From Hyperoodon ampullatus (taxonomy: Eukaryota > Chordata > Mammalia > Artiodactyla > Ziphiidae): a stretch of 64,000 bases of DNA. A program made the position numbers and the translations under genes. Shown one piece after another: positions 46,780 through 59,267 of the stretch. The notes below the pieces were generated by a model. The model ran no database searches and was not told where the DNA came from. It saw nothing but the letters and a program-made list of their open reading frames with translations. The stretch is from positions 39,395,185 to 39,459,184 of the forward strand of contig OX457070.1 in NCBI GenBank assembly GCA_949752795.1, written 5' to 3'. Within the stretch, counting starts at the first letter, position 1, and every line of letters begins with the position of its first letter.

Positions 46780-47675
46780 TTTTTCTTTTCTTTCACTTTC
46801 AGGACTCTACTCTCTGTGGCTTTCTTGGACTCATGAACCCCTTTCTCCTCTGTGTAGTCCTCCTTCTGTATTCCATTTATAAATGCTGGCATGTGTCCAG
46901 AGCCAGTCTTTGGACCTCCTGTCTCCTGTATCTACACCCACTGCCTGGGATCCCTTAGTCAGTCCCCTAGCTTTGTACCATCTATATTCTGATGGATCCA
47001 AATCATTGATCTTCAGTCCAACCTCTCCAGATCTCCAGCAGAATCGTCACCTAACTCTCATTGCCTCTCTACTCTCAACTCCCTCACACATGTGCTTCTT
47101 TTCCAGTTTTTCTCATCAGAGTAATTGGCTCTACCATTTACCCAAGTATCTCAAGGTCACAGTGATAGGGAGAGGGTAGGTGGGTGTGGGGTACTAAAAT
47201 CTCTCTTTGATCCCACATCCAATTCAACATTAGGTCTTGCTTTTCTAGGGTACTACCTATGTCTTCAAATTCATCTGCCTTCTCTCTCTCTCATTCTGTT
47301 TCTCACTGTTCCTCAGATATACCAAAGCCAACCCTGCCTGAGGGCCTTTGCATTCACCTAGCACTTTCCTGGAAGGTTTTTCCTCTAAATGGCCATATTG
47401 TTTTCAGAGGCTCTGTGTAAATGTGATCTCCTAAGAGAGGATTTCCAAGAACACCATATCTCAAGTAGTAGCAATCCCTCCCTTTGACCCTCCCCCTGAC
47501 AATCTTACCCTGGTTTATTTTTCTTTTTTGCATGTACAACCAGAAATTATATTATATATTTGTATACTTACTGGGTTGTAATTTGGGCATGAATTCGTTT
47601 GCACTGTTTTTTGCTAAAGCCCTAGCACCTAGCATAGCTCCTGACACATAATAGGGGTTCAATAAATATAATACT
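46780..47675 (+). repeat. L2 3' end region
   Basis: Plus-strand L2 in order: TGGACCTCCTGTCTCCTGTA, TCTATATTCTGATGGATCCA, CAACCTCTCCAGATCTCCAG, GCCTGAGGGCCTTTGCATTC, TTTCCTGGAAGGTTTTTCCT, TCTCCTAAGAGAGGATTTCC, AGCACCTAGCATAGCTCCTG and finally GGGGTTCAATAAATATAA. Coding remnants are destroyed. This is the best-preserved L2 piece in the window. Confidence 0.85.
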
Positions 47676-48729
47676 TATTCAGTGTTTAACAAACTTTTAC
47701 ATGATTTTAGTTTAGTTTCTCTCTTACATTGTTCATCTCATAAATTATCTGAAATAACCTGGATTTTTTTTCTAACTGATCATTAGCATTTTATATTATG
47801 GCTCAATTTAAGTATTTTTGTTTTACAAATTTTCATAACAATTAATAGTGGGTTTTTTTAGACTTAAATTCAAATGTTACTTATTGTTTTTATCCTACGT
47901 CATGAGTTCCCTATTTTTAAATTCTTTTTTCCAATTATTTTTTTCTTTCAGTTGGAGTTGTTGATTCAGTGTTTATTTTTGCAGAGTGTCATAATTCTTT
48001 TTTTAATTAAAATATAATTATTTTATTATGGATAATATATAACATATAGCAGCTGAAACAAGCGCAAATTGAGCTCTGGGTTACAACCCTGTGCAAATAC
48101 CAGTGTCCTCAGGGACCACTGATTTGCAGGTTGGTTTGTTCTGTGCCCTGGTCACTTCATCCTACCCCAGACCTGGCTACATTTTTCAGATTTTTGATCT
48201 CCTCCCTTGTTGTCCAGCTCTCTGCCTTCCCTCATACTTTTCATTTGCTTCTGCTAAATAACTGGAGCTAGGAAACTATAAAACCAAGTTTATTAAGCTG
48301 TGTCCAGGATGAAAGTTCATAATCTATGATTGAGGGCCTGTGTTCTGATTTGAGTGAAGGAACTTGATTTTGCTCAGTTGCTGTCTCTTGGTTGTATTCT
48401 GGATATCAGAGCCACAGGGCCAAGGCAGGGCATTTTTGTGTCTATATTTGCTAGCATTGATGGATACACTGTAACTAATGCATTTAATTGTTATGAGCCT
48501 GAACTTGTGTTTCTGGGACCCTGAGGAGAAGGTTACCCATCCCCCCTTGTTCCCAGGTTTTGGATCTCCCTGGATCATGATTGAACCTTTTCTATTACAC
48601 AAGAGACAGTTTCTGTTTTTTGGGTTTTTTTCTGTGTGGTAATGTGGGGTGCATAATGTTAGAAAAAGACCCCAATTAACATATTTCTAAAAGTCAGACA
48701 TGAAAATCTCCTTCTATATCCTCCCACAA
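47676..48729. other. Unique sequence, no recognised gene
   Basis: AT-rich to 48050, then mixed. No gene or transposon recognised. The minus-strand 92-codon frame at 48324-48602 has no identifiable domain. Confidence 0.45.
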
Positions 48730-48856
48730 AAGAGATGCAGAAGGAGGAGATATGGGGATATATGTATACGTATAGCTGATTCACTTTGTTATACAGCAGA
48801 AACTAACACACCATTGTAAAGTAATTATACTCCAATAAAGATGTTAAAAAAAAAAA
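48730..48856 (+). mobile_element. Cetartiodactyl-type L1 3' end
   Basis: Shows the 3' terminus of a younger L1 lineage common in cetartiodactyls: GGGGATATATGTATACGTAT, AGCTGATTCACTTTGTTATA, CAGCAGAAACTAACACACCA, TTGTAAAGTAATTATACTCC, AATAAAGATGTT and poly(A). Severely 5'-truncated. The start is approximate and may reach back towards 48670. Confidence 0.85.
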
Positions 48857-49339
48857 GAAAAATGCCTCTTGCAATAGGCCCCCCCTATCTTCAACCACAG
48901 CCCAAGAGAGAAGGCGATTCTAGATGTACAGCAATTGCAGTACCCTGATTTTTGGTGTCACACGGTTTCCACTTGAGGGTCTACTCAGCAAAGCCCCTGG
49001 GGCACAAATTTTGTCCCTCCTCTGATAAATTCTACTTATTATACGGTGCTGTGTACACTCTCAGAGCTAGATAAATGAAGAGTAATAATAACTGTTTTTT
49101 TTAATAACTGTCATTTTTATACCAAGTGTTATCAAATCAGAAATCTGACACCTAGTAATTTAATATATATGTTTTTTCCACATACCTTTATTGCTGTTTG
49201 GCTAGATAGAAAATATGAGGAGATTGGAAACCAACTGTAAATATTTCTACAGACTTAGTGGCAAATGCTTTTTCTTTTCTTTATTACTTTGCTCCACTTA
49301 CATGATCCTCTATTTTTCAGGGCTGTAATCCCCCTCTTT

Positions 49340-49480
49340 TCCTCTTTTTCATGTTCCCTCATTCAGGAAGCCTTTCCTGATTCATGACCCATTTCCATAG
49401 GCTTTCATTACTCCTCAGTCCCTCAAAGGTTCTCTTGCTTTGCAGGCTGTTAATGCAGTCTCTTTAATGTTACTTACTGT
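49340..49480 (+). repeat. L2-like fragment, weak
   Basis: Contains CTCATTCAGGAAGCCTTTCC followed by TGATTCATGACCCATTTCC, which resembles the 'caggaaggccttccctgacc' portion of an L2 3' end. Short and uncertain. Confidence 0.35.
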
Positions 49481-49489
49481 TGAACTGGC

Positions 49490-49650
49490 CCAGAGGCTAC
49501 TGACCTGGGTTTGAATCATCCCAACCAGTTAAAATCATTTCAAGTTTAGGCAAATTGTTTGGCCTCTCTTAGCCTGGTTTCCTCATCCGTAAAGTAGAAA
49601 AAACAATAATACCCATCTCTTCGCAAGCATACTGGGAAGATTAAATTGTA
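49490..49650 (+). repeat. MIR fragment
   Basis: Plus-strand MIR: GACCTGGGTTTGAATCATCC, CAAATTGTTTGGCCTCTCTT, AGCCTGGTTTCCTCATCCGT, AAAGTAGAAAAAACAATAAT, ACCCATCTCTTCGCAAGCAT. Confidence 0.78.
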
Positions 49651-49659
49651 TTATGAAAA

Positions 49660-51829
49660 TATTCTTGTTAATTAAACATATTTCCCCTTCTTTTGCCTTT
49701 GCCTTTATAATGGTGCTTTTTTGGGGGTGCAAATATTGTCCTGTCTCAATGAAGCTGTGAAGTTCCCGAAGGGTCGACTTTACAAAACAACAAATGTGTA
49801 ATGAGGATCTCCTGGTCTAAGGCACTGTGACAGGCTCAGTGGTAGTAGGGAAGTGGGAATGGGCAAAAAAATGCAAGAAAAGAAAAGGTAAAGCACAATC
49901 ATTTGCACTCCATAAGCTTCCATGTACTTGGGATGATGCACGATGTAAAAAAGTCAAATGATAGCACAAAAATGTAAATAATAATCCAAGATAACAAGAG
50001 GTACAACAGCCAAGAAAAGATTTGCTGCCCACTAAATAGCTCAGAAAGTATTGTAATCAGAGGGCAGGAGACAATCAGAATCCCTCATGTAGAGGTAGCC
50101 AGTGCAGGTCACTGGTGTGCCTAAGTTGATGAAGAGATTTGACAGATGATGGGAAGAGGAGGTGGCCACTCATGATCAATGATTTATGATTGACATAGCA
50201 CAGAATTTGGAACTATTCCAAAGTAAATATAAGCAAAGGCAAGTTGAGGCAAGAGCCCACTGTGGTTTCAGGAACTGGTTCTTATATTTTGGACTCTGCC
50301 ATCCTCTCCCTTTAATCGTTTCTTTTAAAATTTTCAGCTTATGCTCTCCCATTTCTTTCCTCATGTGTCATCAGGTTCAAAGTTGTGGCCTCAGACAGAG
50401 GACTTTCAATCAACAGCGTCCAGTGAGTATTGATACTTCACTTGTTTTGAATCGCCAAATCAGATCGACTGCAGCAATCCAAGTGATTGCTCAGCAGTTG
50501 ACTCGAGTGAATTAAAAACTGTCAATTATTTCTTACATATGAATAGTCATAAAAATGTATATAGTGCCCCCAAAATACGTAGTTCTAGCCTAAAATTCAG
50601 GAATTATATACAAAGAATACATCAAGTTGTAGGCTGTTCTTGCCCGTTCTTTCATCAAGAAAATTCCAGTGGCCAGAGAAACTGCTTTCTAGCTACCTTA
50701 TTTTTGAAGAAGTGCAGTCAGGCCCTTCTGCTTTGGCTAGTTGGGATAATAAATAAGGCACATGGATAAATGTGTTTATTTAGACATGTAATTTAGTTTC
50801 TATATAACTGTATTTTTCTTTTAACGACACACATGCTGATTCCTAGTCATCAGCCCTAGGCACCAGTAAAATCAGATTAAAGGCATTAGTAATGTAGTTA
50901 ATTCCATTTATAATATGCCTACACCAGAGAGGAGAACATTAAAATAAGGAAAATCTATAAACTGGAATTAAAGAATTTTTTTTAGAACTACTTGTAAGGA
51001 ACCTTTGGAAGAAAGACATAACATTTTACATAAACACTCTCAGGGAACATTTTTAGCCATGTTTTGCAAAGTAATATTTGTAATCCCAATTAAAATTTGC
51101 CTTGGTCACTTAAGTCTTCATATTTATACTTCAGGTTGATTCAGGTGGCGTTGTACTAAGGGATGGGTGTCCTTTAGCAATGCTCCACTAGTTGTAATAC
51201 TGCCTTCTGTAACCTTGCCTAATGATCACTATCAGCTAATCAATTTTTCCTTTTTATTCAAATTCTATTATCCACTCCCTTTTGACCTCTAGTTCTTGGG
51301 ACAGCCCATGCACTATTTTTTTTTTCTGAAATCCTCAGCATATTACATGCAGCATAACAGGATAAAAGCCCTAGCATTAAACCCAGTCAATAACTCCCAC
51401 AGGCAGACATCTATTTCATCCCCTTCTTTAATGTGCTGTCCTTTGCACATGAAGATGTCACTATCGACCCACAGTCCATCTGGCATTTGGTGTGGATTCT
51501 GGACTTTGTCCAGTATCAGTGGTGTATTTGGGCCAAGTCATCCTAATTTTCTCCCAAGGTCATCTCTTGAGACCCACGATCCCATTTGACAGACAGGTAA
51601 GCAGTAGCCATAGAATGGCATAAAACTACCTGGCTGGTAATCAAAACAGTCATTTCACTTGCTTTTTCATAGCCAAAAAGCTATTAAAGTAAATTATGCA
51701 TTTTGACTTCACCTTATTTTCTTGTCTTGTACGTCTTGGTAATTAGTTAATATCAACAATGAAAGCTCCTAAAAGAAAAGTATACTACTTCATTTGTTTT
51801 TCATCAGTTTAGTTTTTAAAATAAAGTCA
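49660..51829. other. Unique sequence, no recognised gene
   Basis: No gene or transposon recognised across 2.2 kb. Plus-strand frames of 109 codons (50186-50515) and 97 codons (51296-51589) have no identifiable domain or codon signature. Confidence 0.45.
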
Positions 51830-52260
51830 TAAAAGGAAACATGGATGCATAAAACATGCTTGTTATTAAAAAATTCTAAATATGTAGAAGTGTATAAAAT
51901 TAAATCTCCTTCCTTGCTACCTCCTTCAGTCCAATCCTCTATTCCAAAGATTTCTGAAAGCATATACAAATACAGACATCCGTATGTAGGTGTATATCTA
52001 AATTATAAATATCCAAATGTATTTTACTAAAAAAATTAATATAATACATGTTGTTTGGTCTTATTATTTAATATTTCCTAAAGATATTGCATTTTAGAAG
52101 ATATAGAGCTACCTTGTTAATTTAATAATTACATAATGTTTCATAATATCGATTAATCACAATTTATTCAACCATATCCTTATTGATAGAAATATACATT
52201 TTTTCTGATTTTTCACTATTACGAATAATGCTACCATAAAATATTGTGTATTATTTATCT
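51830..52260 (-). mobile_element. L1 3' end fragment
   Basis: Antisense old-L1 3' tail: AAAAATTCTAAATATGTAGA, CTTCCTTGCTACCTCCTTCA, CAATTTATTCAACCATATCC, TTATTGATAGAAATATACAT, ACGAATAATGCTACCATAAA. Diverged. Confidence 0.65.
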
Positions 52261-52261
52261 A

Positions 52262-52650
52262 CTTCTATATTACAAATTATGTTAAAGTTAGTGGCCTCAA
52301 ACAGCCACAAACCTTCATTACCTCATAGTTTTCATTGGTCAGAAATCTAGGAGCATCTTAGCTGGCTGGTTCTGGCTTGGTGTCCCTCACTAGAGTGTAG
52401 TCAAGATGTTGGTAGAAATCTGAGGTCTGGACTGGGACTGAAGGATCTAAGTGGCTCATTCACGTGGTTGGCAGGTTGGTGTTGTTTGTTATTGGGAGAC
52501 CTCTATTCTCCTCAATATGGGCTTTTTCATAGGCTACTTGGGTATCCTCATAATATGGCAGCCAGCTTCCCCAAGATGAGCAATCCATGAGAGCAAAAAC
52601 CTGAAGCTATGTTTTCTGTGACCTAGCCTGGGAAGTTGCCTAGCATCACC
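52262..52650 (-). mobile_element. Degenerate MaLR/MLT1-like LTR
   Basis: Forward-strand phrases are TTACAAATTATGTTAAAGTT, AGTGGCCTCAAACAGCCACA, GTTTTCATTGGTCAGAAATC, TCTTAGCTGGCTGGTTCTGG, AAGATGTTGGTAGAAATCTG and AATATGGCAGCCAGCTTCCC. The same family as the segment at 24345-24760 is likely. No internal retroviral sequence adjoins it. Confidence 0.6.
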
Positions 52651-52660
52651 ACCACCACAA

Positions 52661-54530
52661 TTTTTTTATGACTTTGTTTAGGTATAATTGATATACAGAA
52701 ACAACAACAACAAAAACCCTGCATATGTTTTTTTGTTTTTTTTGCGGTACGCGGGCCTCTCACTGTTGTGGCCTCTCCCATTGTGGAGCACAGGATCTGG
52801 ACGCGCAGGCTCAGCGGCCATGGCTCACGGGCCTAGCTGCTCCGCAGCATGTGGGATCTTCCCGGACCGGGGCACGAACCCACGTCCCCTGCATCAGCAG
52901 GCGGACTCTCAACCACTGCACCACCAGGGAAGCCCCCTGCATATGTTTAATGTACACAATTTGATGAGTTTGGACATATGCATATATCTGTGATGCTGTC
53001 ACCACAATCAAGGTAATAAAAACATCCATCACCACCAAAAGTTTCCTTGTGTTCCCTTCCCCCCCACCTCTTTTATAATAAGAATGTTTCACATGAGATC
53101 TATCCTCTTAACAAAATTTCATGTGCATGATACTGTGTTGTTAGGTATAGGCACTTTGTTGTACATCAGATCTCTAGAACTTATTCATCTTGTATAAATG
53201 AAACTTTATACTCATTGAAAACCTCCCATTCCCCCTTTGCTTCCAGCCAATGGCAATCATCATTCTGTTCTCTGCTTTCATGAGTTTGACTATTTTAGAT
53301 ACTGCATGTAAGTGGAATCATACTGCATTTGTCTTTCTGTTACTGGTTTATTTCACTTAGCATAATGTCTTCCAGGTTCATCCATGTTGTTGCAAATGGT
53401 AGTATTTCCTTCTTTTTTAAGGCTGAATAATATTCCATTGTATGTGTATACCACATTTTCTTGACCTATTCATCTGCTGATGGGCATCTGGATAGTTTTC
53501 ATATCTTGGCTGCTGTGAATAATGCTGCAATGAATATGGGAATGCAGGCAACGATGTGAGACCCTGATTTCAATTATTTTGGATATATACACAAAAGGGA
53601 AATTGCGGAATCACATCGTAGTTACATTGATGAGCTTTGAGGAAACTCCACACTGTTTTCCATAGCTTCCTCACCATTTTACATTCCCAATAATAGTGCA
53701 CAAGGGTTCCCTTTTCTCTATATCCTCATGAACATTCATTACCTTTTGTTTTGTTTGCTTTTTGATAATAGCCATCCCAATGTGTGGGATGGTATCTCAC
53801 TGTGCTTTTAATTTGCATTTCCCTGATGATTAGTGGTGTTGAACACCTTTTTATATACATGCTGGCGATTTTTTTGTCTTCTTTGGAGAAAGATACAGTC
53901 AAGTCCTTTGCTCATTTTTAAATCAGGTGTTGTTAGTTTGTTTGTTTGCTTTTGAGTTGTAGGAGTTTCTTATATATTTTGAATATTAACTCCTTTTTAG
54001 GCATGTGGTTTGCAAATATTTTCTTCCATTCTGTAGGTTGTCTTTTGACTCTTTTGATTGTTTCCTTTGCTGTGCAGATTCTTAGTTTGGTGTAGTTCCA
54101 CCTGTCTTATTTTTTCTTTTATTGTCTGTGCTTTCAGCATCATAGCCAAGAAATCATGTCCAAGACCAATGTCAAAGAGCTTTTCCTGTATGTTGTCTTC
54201 TAGGAGTTTCACAGATTCAGATCTTATGTTTAAGTCTTACTCCATTTCGAAATGATTTTTTTCTTTTTTTTGGTATACTGTATAAAGTGGTATAATGTTT
54301 GCCAGTGGATATCCAGTTTTCCCAACACCATTTGTTGAAGACACTGTTCTTTCCCTGTGTGTCTTTTTGGCACCTTTGTTGAGATCAGTTGGCCTTATAA
54401 GAGTGGGTTTATTTCTGGGCTCTTCATTCTGTTCCACTGGTCTGTATGTCTGTTTTGGTGCCAATATCATATTGTTTTAATCATTTCAGCTTTGTAATAT
54501 TTTTAAGTCAGGAAGTGTGATTTCATTCTC
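52661..54530 (-). mobile_element. L1 3' half (ORF2 C-terminus and 3' UTR), carrying a SINE
   Basis: Antisense L1 from its 3' end (52661) leftwards into ORF2. Markers are GAGTTTGGACATATGCATAT, TGGAATCATACTGCATTTGT, TTTCACTTAGCATAATGTCT, TTCATCCATGTTGTTGCAAA, ATAATATTCCATTGTATGTG, CTGTGAATAATGCTGCAATG, CCATTCTGTAGGTTGTCTTT, CAACACCATTTGTTGAAGAC and CACTGGTCTGTATGTCTGTT. ORF2 remnants survive only as short frames. A CHR SINE interrupts it at 52731-52934. Confidence 0.9.
52731..52934 (-). mobile_element. CHR-type SINE, short form, inside an L1 3' UTR
   Basis: Minus-strand copy: T-rich tail, then GCGGTACGCGGGCC through to CCACCAGGGAAGCCCC. A perfect duplication CCCTGCATATGTTT lies at 52717-52730 and 52935-52948. 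It was inserted after the surrounding L1 was already in place. Confidence 0.95.
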
Positions 54531-56935
54531 TGGTAAATTTCTTGTTAATATCTTTTGCTGTTTTAAATCTAGTTACTTGCTCTTGAATACATGTTTAAGA
54601 GGTCTTTATTTACTGTGGATGGTAATCTGTTGTCTGTTATGAATGTTAAAATATTTCTTCCTACTGTGGTTTTTTTCTTTTAACATTCAAAATTTTTAAA
54701 TGTTGTTTTGTATATGTAGAAGTTTAATATATTTTAAAGTCTGCCATTTTTTCTGATATAGGCTTTATTTTAGTAACTCAAAGATATTTTTTAAATTATC
54801 CAAAGGTTTCTTTCTTGTACTTCCATAGCACAGGTTTTATGTGTGTTTTTTGTTTGTTTGTTTTTGTTTTGTTTGTATATTGTATGAGTTAAGAAAGTAA
54901 CTTTAGTTTTATTTCAGATTTTTTCTTAATGGTGGTTTAAAGTGATTTATAACCATAGAACACTTTTGGTTAAGCAAAGACATAAAAGAAACCCTTAACC
55001 CCCAAAAAGCTGCGGCTCTTTGGGTTGGAGCTCTCTTTCCTTGTTTCCCTTACCTCCCACCCTTGGTAGCAGCTAAGAAGAGTAGGGGAGGAAGAAGGAA
55101 GAGTCATATTGAACACCTGGGTTTAATGAAACATAGTTTGAAACCCACTGTGGTCTAAAAGATGTAAAATTTGGAAACAAATGTAACTAGTTAGTTAAAA
55201 TCAGTTGTTCATCCAGAGACTGGGAAACATTTAAAAGTTGACTAAATAGTATTTTGTTAGTTTATGCATTTACATTGATATTGATGTATGGGTATGGACT
55301 TACATACTGAAGACATTTATGTAATTCCATGTTTTGATTTAATATTAAAAAAAATTAAATCTGGCCAGTATAAAGCAACTAGTTGTATTTGAAAATAAGG
55401 GAACATAGATTGTAAATCAATTAAATTCAGTTTTTTTTTTCTAATAAGAAAACCATATGGCTTCAGGCACCAGGCAATGCATTCTATCTCTTAAGAAAAA
55501 ATCTTACATTCTAGATATTCACCCACCCAGTGGATGAATGAGTCATGAGCTCAGTCATGAGCTCACAGATTCACATGCCATGGCACTCACGCTGTGCATA
55601 TATCATTTATATCCCAAAATATATACACTGCATATGGACACACACAGAGTAAATCACAAGGCTTTCCATCCTGTAAGTCTTTCTCTTTTGCCTGTGATGG
55701 ATCTCATTATTAATTAAAGAATCATTTAGCTTGCATAATTGTCTTCTGCCATACATAATTTCAACCTTTCAATGTCTCTTCAAGTTGGCTTATTAGACTC
55801 CTTTGTTTTGGTGACATCGTCAATCACAGCCTTTAGATGGACAGACTCAGCAGTGGGGCGAATAACATGTAAAGAAGTCCTCTCTTTGTTCCCAATCATG
55901 GAACTTACCAACAGGTAACTGCATTTGTAAATTTCTTTGAGTCTTTAAAACTAACTGCCTAAGTTCCCAAACCCTGCACTTGAGGAGCTCAGCCTTCTGA
56001 TTGAAAGGAATTAGCCATTTGTTGTTAAGTATCCACTGCTACATATAAGCATTTCTGGACTTTGGAGCAAACTGATAACAAGACATAAGAATACAGCCAA
56101 GCATACTTCATTCACATCAAGCTTTTATCTTTACTTTTTAAATAAACATTAAAATAAAATTCAGACTAGAAAATAGTGGTTCTCAAGTGTACAATAAGTC
56201 AGAAAGACTAAAACTCCTGGTATAATCAAAACATTGTAATAAACATATACATATATATCTGTATATTTACACATTCTTTTCTTTTGTAGTGACAGAGGCA
56301 TCATGGGAAATGACCATGTTTGAGAGAATATTTAGACACCATCTGTAAACTGGTTTGAGAACATCGGAGGCTGTCATGTCAGATCAGATCCATGGGTCCA
56401 TTAGAACAGCTGGCTAAAAGGCATAGTATTAGGTGAGAAGCGTAGTATTGGGAATAAATGTTTTCACTCTCTGGCATTAGCTTCAAAAGAATGTTAGAAA
56501 ATGCTTTCCCAAACATCCATGTCTTCCCTTCACTGAAGTCCATAACTTTATCTATTGTCTTCTTGAAGAGTATGATTTTTGACTCCTTGGCCTCTATGAG
56601 TTTACTACACACCATGTAAAACTGTACCTCTCTCAAAATGCAAGGTGAGGTTTTGTTTGAATGTTCTGAGATTTGTGAACAAGTGTTTGCTAATGCATCA
56701 AGTTCCCTTTAAGAAGGGTATGTATTCTCTTTGGGTATTTTTAAAATTTTGTTCAGTACTGAGTGGGTTCTGGCTGCAGTGTTAGGATGTTCAGGGAATT
56801 TGCATTGATAACTTTTTCTGAATTATTTGTATAGTTATATCATTTAATAGGAAATATTTTAGAGTTCTACAATCAATATTTCAGAGAAAACTTTGGGAAA
56901 GATGTTCTCTATTAAAATTAAATAAAGCTAATAAG
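54531..56935. other. Unique sequence, no recognised gene
   Basis: AT-rich with (TTTG)n-like runs near 54848-54875. No gene or transposon recognised with confidence. The minus-strand 85-codon frame at 56379-56636 has no identifiable domain. Confidence 0.45.
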
Positions 56936-56939
56936 CCAA

Positions 56940-57370
56940 TTTTATTAACTTTTATTAAGTTTTAAGTATGTAAGCCATAGGCATTGTTCCAAATTCACAA
57001 AGTGCAAAATGGCACCAAGCAAAAAGTAAGCTTTCATCTCTCTCAACTCCCCAGACACCTACAATTCTATCCAGGGCATGCATTTTGCCAATTTCATAAC
57101 TATTATTCTAGATAAGTCCTTACAGAAATGTTCTATACATTTGCATGCATGTGTTGTGTATATAACATTTGCATGATATAAACACTTTTCTGCAACTTTT
57201 ATCACAATGCGTTTTGGAGCATTTCCATATTTGTGCATGTAAAAACATCTCCTTTTTCTTAATGATTATAGAATATTCTATTATACAGACATATTGTGAG
57301 CTATTTTCAAAAATTACATTACCAGATAATTCTTCTAATGGATAGTTTGGGGAATTTGAAAAAAAAATAA
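56940..57370 (-). mobile_element. L1 3' end fragment
   Basis: Antisense L1 tail: AAGTAAGCTTTCATCTCTCT, CAACTCCCCAGACACCTACA, TGCGTTTTGGAGCATTTCCA, TTAATGATTATAGAATATTC. The 152-codon minus-strand frame at 57120-57578, the longest in the window, lies largely within it. It has no similarity to any protein I know. Confidence 0.6.
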
Positions 57371-57529
57371 AATGGCATCTACTTCTGGAAAACCATGTCA
57401 TATCTATTCTCCTATGATAATAACATTCTCTGTGTTTTGTTTTGTGGAAGATTTTCCTCTTTTCACTTATCCAAGTATTTTTCTGAATACATTTACATAG
57501 TTTAAGTAAAAACAAAATAAAAAAGTTTA

Positions 57530-57675
57530 TTTTGGGGACAAATGGATATCCATCTGCAAAAGAATAAATTTGGACCACTACATCACATCATTACATAAAA
57601 ATTAACTCAAAGTGGATCATAGAAATAGATATGAGTTAAAACTATAAAACTCTTAGAAGAAAATACAGGCGTTTA
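57530..57675 (+). mobile_element. L1 ORF2 C-terminal fragment
   Basis: Plus-strand L1: AATGGATATCCATCTGCAAA, AAAATTAACTCAAAGTGGAT, AACTATAAAACTCTTAGAAG. The same L1 region is present again at about 59220-59330, so this is a separate copy from the longer element downstream. Confidence 0.75.
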
Positions 57676-57733
57676 AAAAGAATACTTCATGGGGCTTCCC
57701 TGATTAAAAAGAATACTTCATGGGGCTTCCCTG
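57673..57733. repeat. Tandem duplication of target site plus SINE head, period 31 bp
   Basis: 57673-57702 is repeated at 57704-57733. Each copy holds the target site AAAAAGAATACTTCAT followed by GGGGCTTCCCTG, the first bases of the adjacent SINE. With the downstream flank this gives three copies of the 16-bp site, at 57675-57690, 57706-57721 and 57937-57952. Confidence 0.93.
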
Positions 57734-57936
57734 GTGGCATAGTGGTTGAGAGTCCGCCTGCCAATGCAGGGGACATGGGTTCATGCCCCAGTCCAGGAAG
57801 ATCCCACATGCCACGGAGCGGCTGGGCCTGTGAGCCATGGCCACTGACTGAGCCTGTGAGTCCGGAGCCTGTGTTCCGCAACGGGAGAGGCCAAAACAGT
57901 GAGACGTCCGCGTACCGCAAAAAAAAAAAAAAAAAA
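57722..57936 (+). mobile_element. CHR-type SINE, short form
   Basis: Full short-form copy from GGGGCTTCCCTGGTGGCATA to GCGTACCGC with an A tail of about 22. It has a small internal duplication (CACTGACTGAGCCTG where other copies have GCTGAGCCTG). A perfect 16-bp target-site duplication AAAAAGAATACTTCAT lies at 57706-57721 and 57937-57952. It is inserted next to an L1 fragment. Confidence 0.95.
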
Positions 57937-57984
57937 AAAAAGAATACTTCATAACTAAGTGGATCTTATGCTAGGAAAACAGAG

Positions 57985-58585
57985 TGTTTCGTATCAAGAA
58001 ATCTATTTCTATAATTTATCAAATTAATAAATAATGAGAAAACCCATATGATCACCTCTACAGATTCTAAAGGACATTTTGATAAAATTCAACATTTCTA
58101 GGAAAAAAGTTTACTAAAATAGAAATTTGTTGATACTACCTTAAAATGATAAAAATTTATCTATGTCTGCCCAAATGTAATTATGACCCCTAGTGGGTAG
58201 GTACCAGAAGTGTCTCTATCAAGATAAAAACATAAAAATTCTCATTTTTATCAAAATTATCTAAAAATAAACTTGAAAAACTAGGCAGTGCAATCAAATA
58301 AGAAAAATAAATTAACTGTATAAAACTAGAGAGGAGGAGGTAAATTATTTAAGTTTGCAGATAATGATTGCACATCCCACAGTTAAAAACAATCAAGTGA
58401 AAATATACTCCAGATAAAGAGAATTTGGTAGATAGAATGGCAGGATATTAATATTCAGAATGTACACATTTCAGATGTAAAAAAGGCAATCCATTAGAAA
58501 ATATAAAATTAAGCTCCCACTTATAATAGCAACATATGTGGTAAATACATAGGAATAAGCTTTAAAAGATATGTGCAAGACCTAT
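57985..58585 (+). mobile_element. L1 ORF2 reverse-transcriptase fragment, decayed
   Basis: Plus-strand L1: CCCATATGATCACCTCTACA, GACATTTTGATAAAATTCAA, and GTTTGCAGATAATGATTGCA, where the catalytic Phe/Tyr-Ala-Asp-Asp would lie (here Ala-Asp-Asn, so inactive). Frameshifts throughout. Its end overlaps in content with the start of the next element, so the two are different copies. Confidence 0.7.
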
Positions 58586-58931
58586 GTCAGGCTGGCAGGA
58601 TTTTTCTGTACAAATAAAGAAATTCAGTAAAGTTTCAGGATAAAAAGTCAACATACAAAAATTAGTTGCATTCCTATACACTAATAATAAACTGTCAGAA
58701 AACAATCCCATATACAATAGCATAAAAAGGAATAATATACGTAGAAATAAATTTGACCAAAGGGGCAAAAGACCTATACACTGAAAACTATAAACACTGA
58801 TGCAAGAAACTGAAGACACAAATGAATGGAAAGATATCCTGTGTTCATGAATTGGAGGAATTAATACTATTAAAATATCCAGACTACCCAATGCTATCTA
58901 TAGATTCAATACAATCACTGTCAAGATTCCA

Positions 58932-59267
58932 ATGGCATTTTTTAACAGAAATAGAAAAAAAAAGATCCTAAAATTTGTATGGAATCACAAAGGACCCCGA
59001 ATAGCCAAAACAATCCTAAGAAAGAAGAACAAAACTGGAGGCATCATACTTCTTGATTTCAAACTATATTACAACTATATTATTATAGTAATCAAAATAA
59101 ATCTATGCATATATGGTCAATTAATATTTGACAAGAAAGCCAAGAATACTCAATGGGCAAAAGATAGCCTCTTCAATAAATGGTGCCAGGAAAACTTGAT
59201 ATTTACATGTAAAAGAATGAAAATGGATCTCTGTCTTACACCACTCACAAAAATTAACTCAAAATGA
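58932..59267 (+). pseudogene. L1 ORF2 C-terminal remnant
   Basis: A 111-codon frame starting at an internal ATG keeps an L1 ORF2 signature (KFVWNHKGPRIAKTIL, KKNKTGGIILLDFKLYY). The conserved downstream tryptophan-rich segment is altered. ORF2 is the L1 endonuclease/reverse transcriptase of about 1,275 residues; only a piece beyond the catalytic core is open here, so it has no function. Confidence 0.85.

Noticed and set aside
57120..57578. 152-codon minus-strand frame, the longest in the window
   Set aside because: It lies largely in L1 3' tail sequence and L1 ORF2 remnant, without any recognisable domain.
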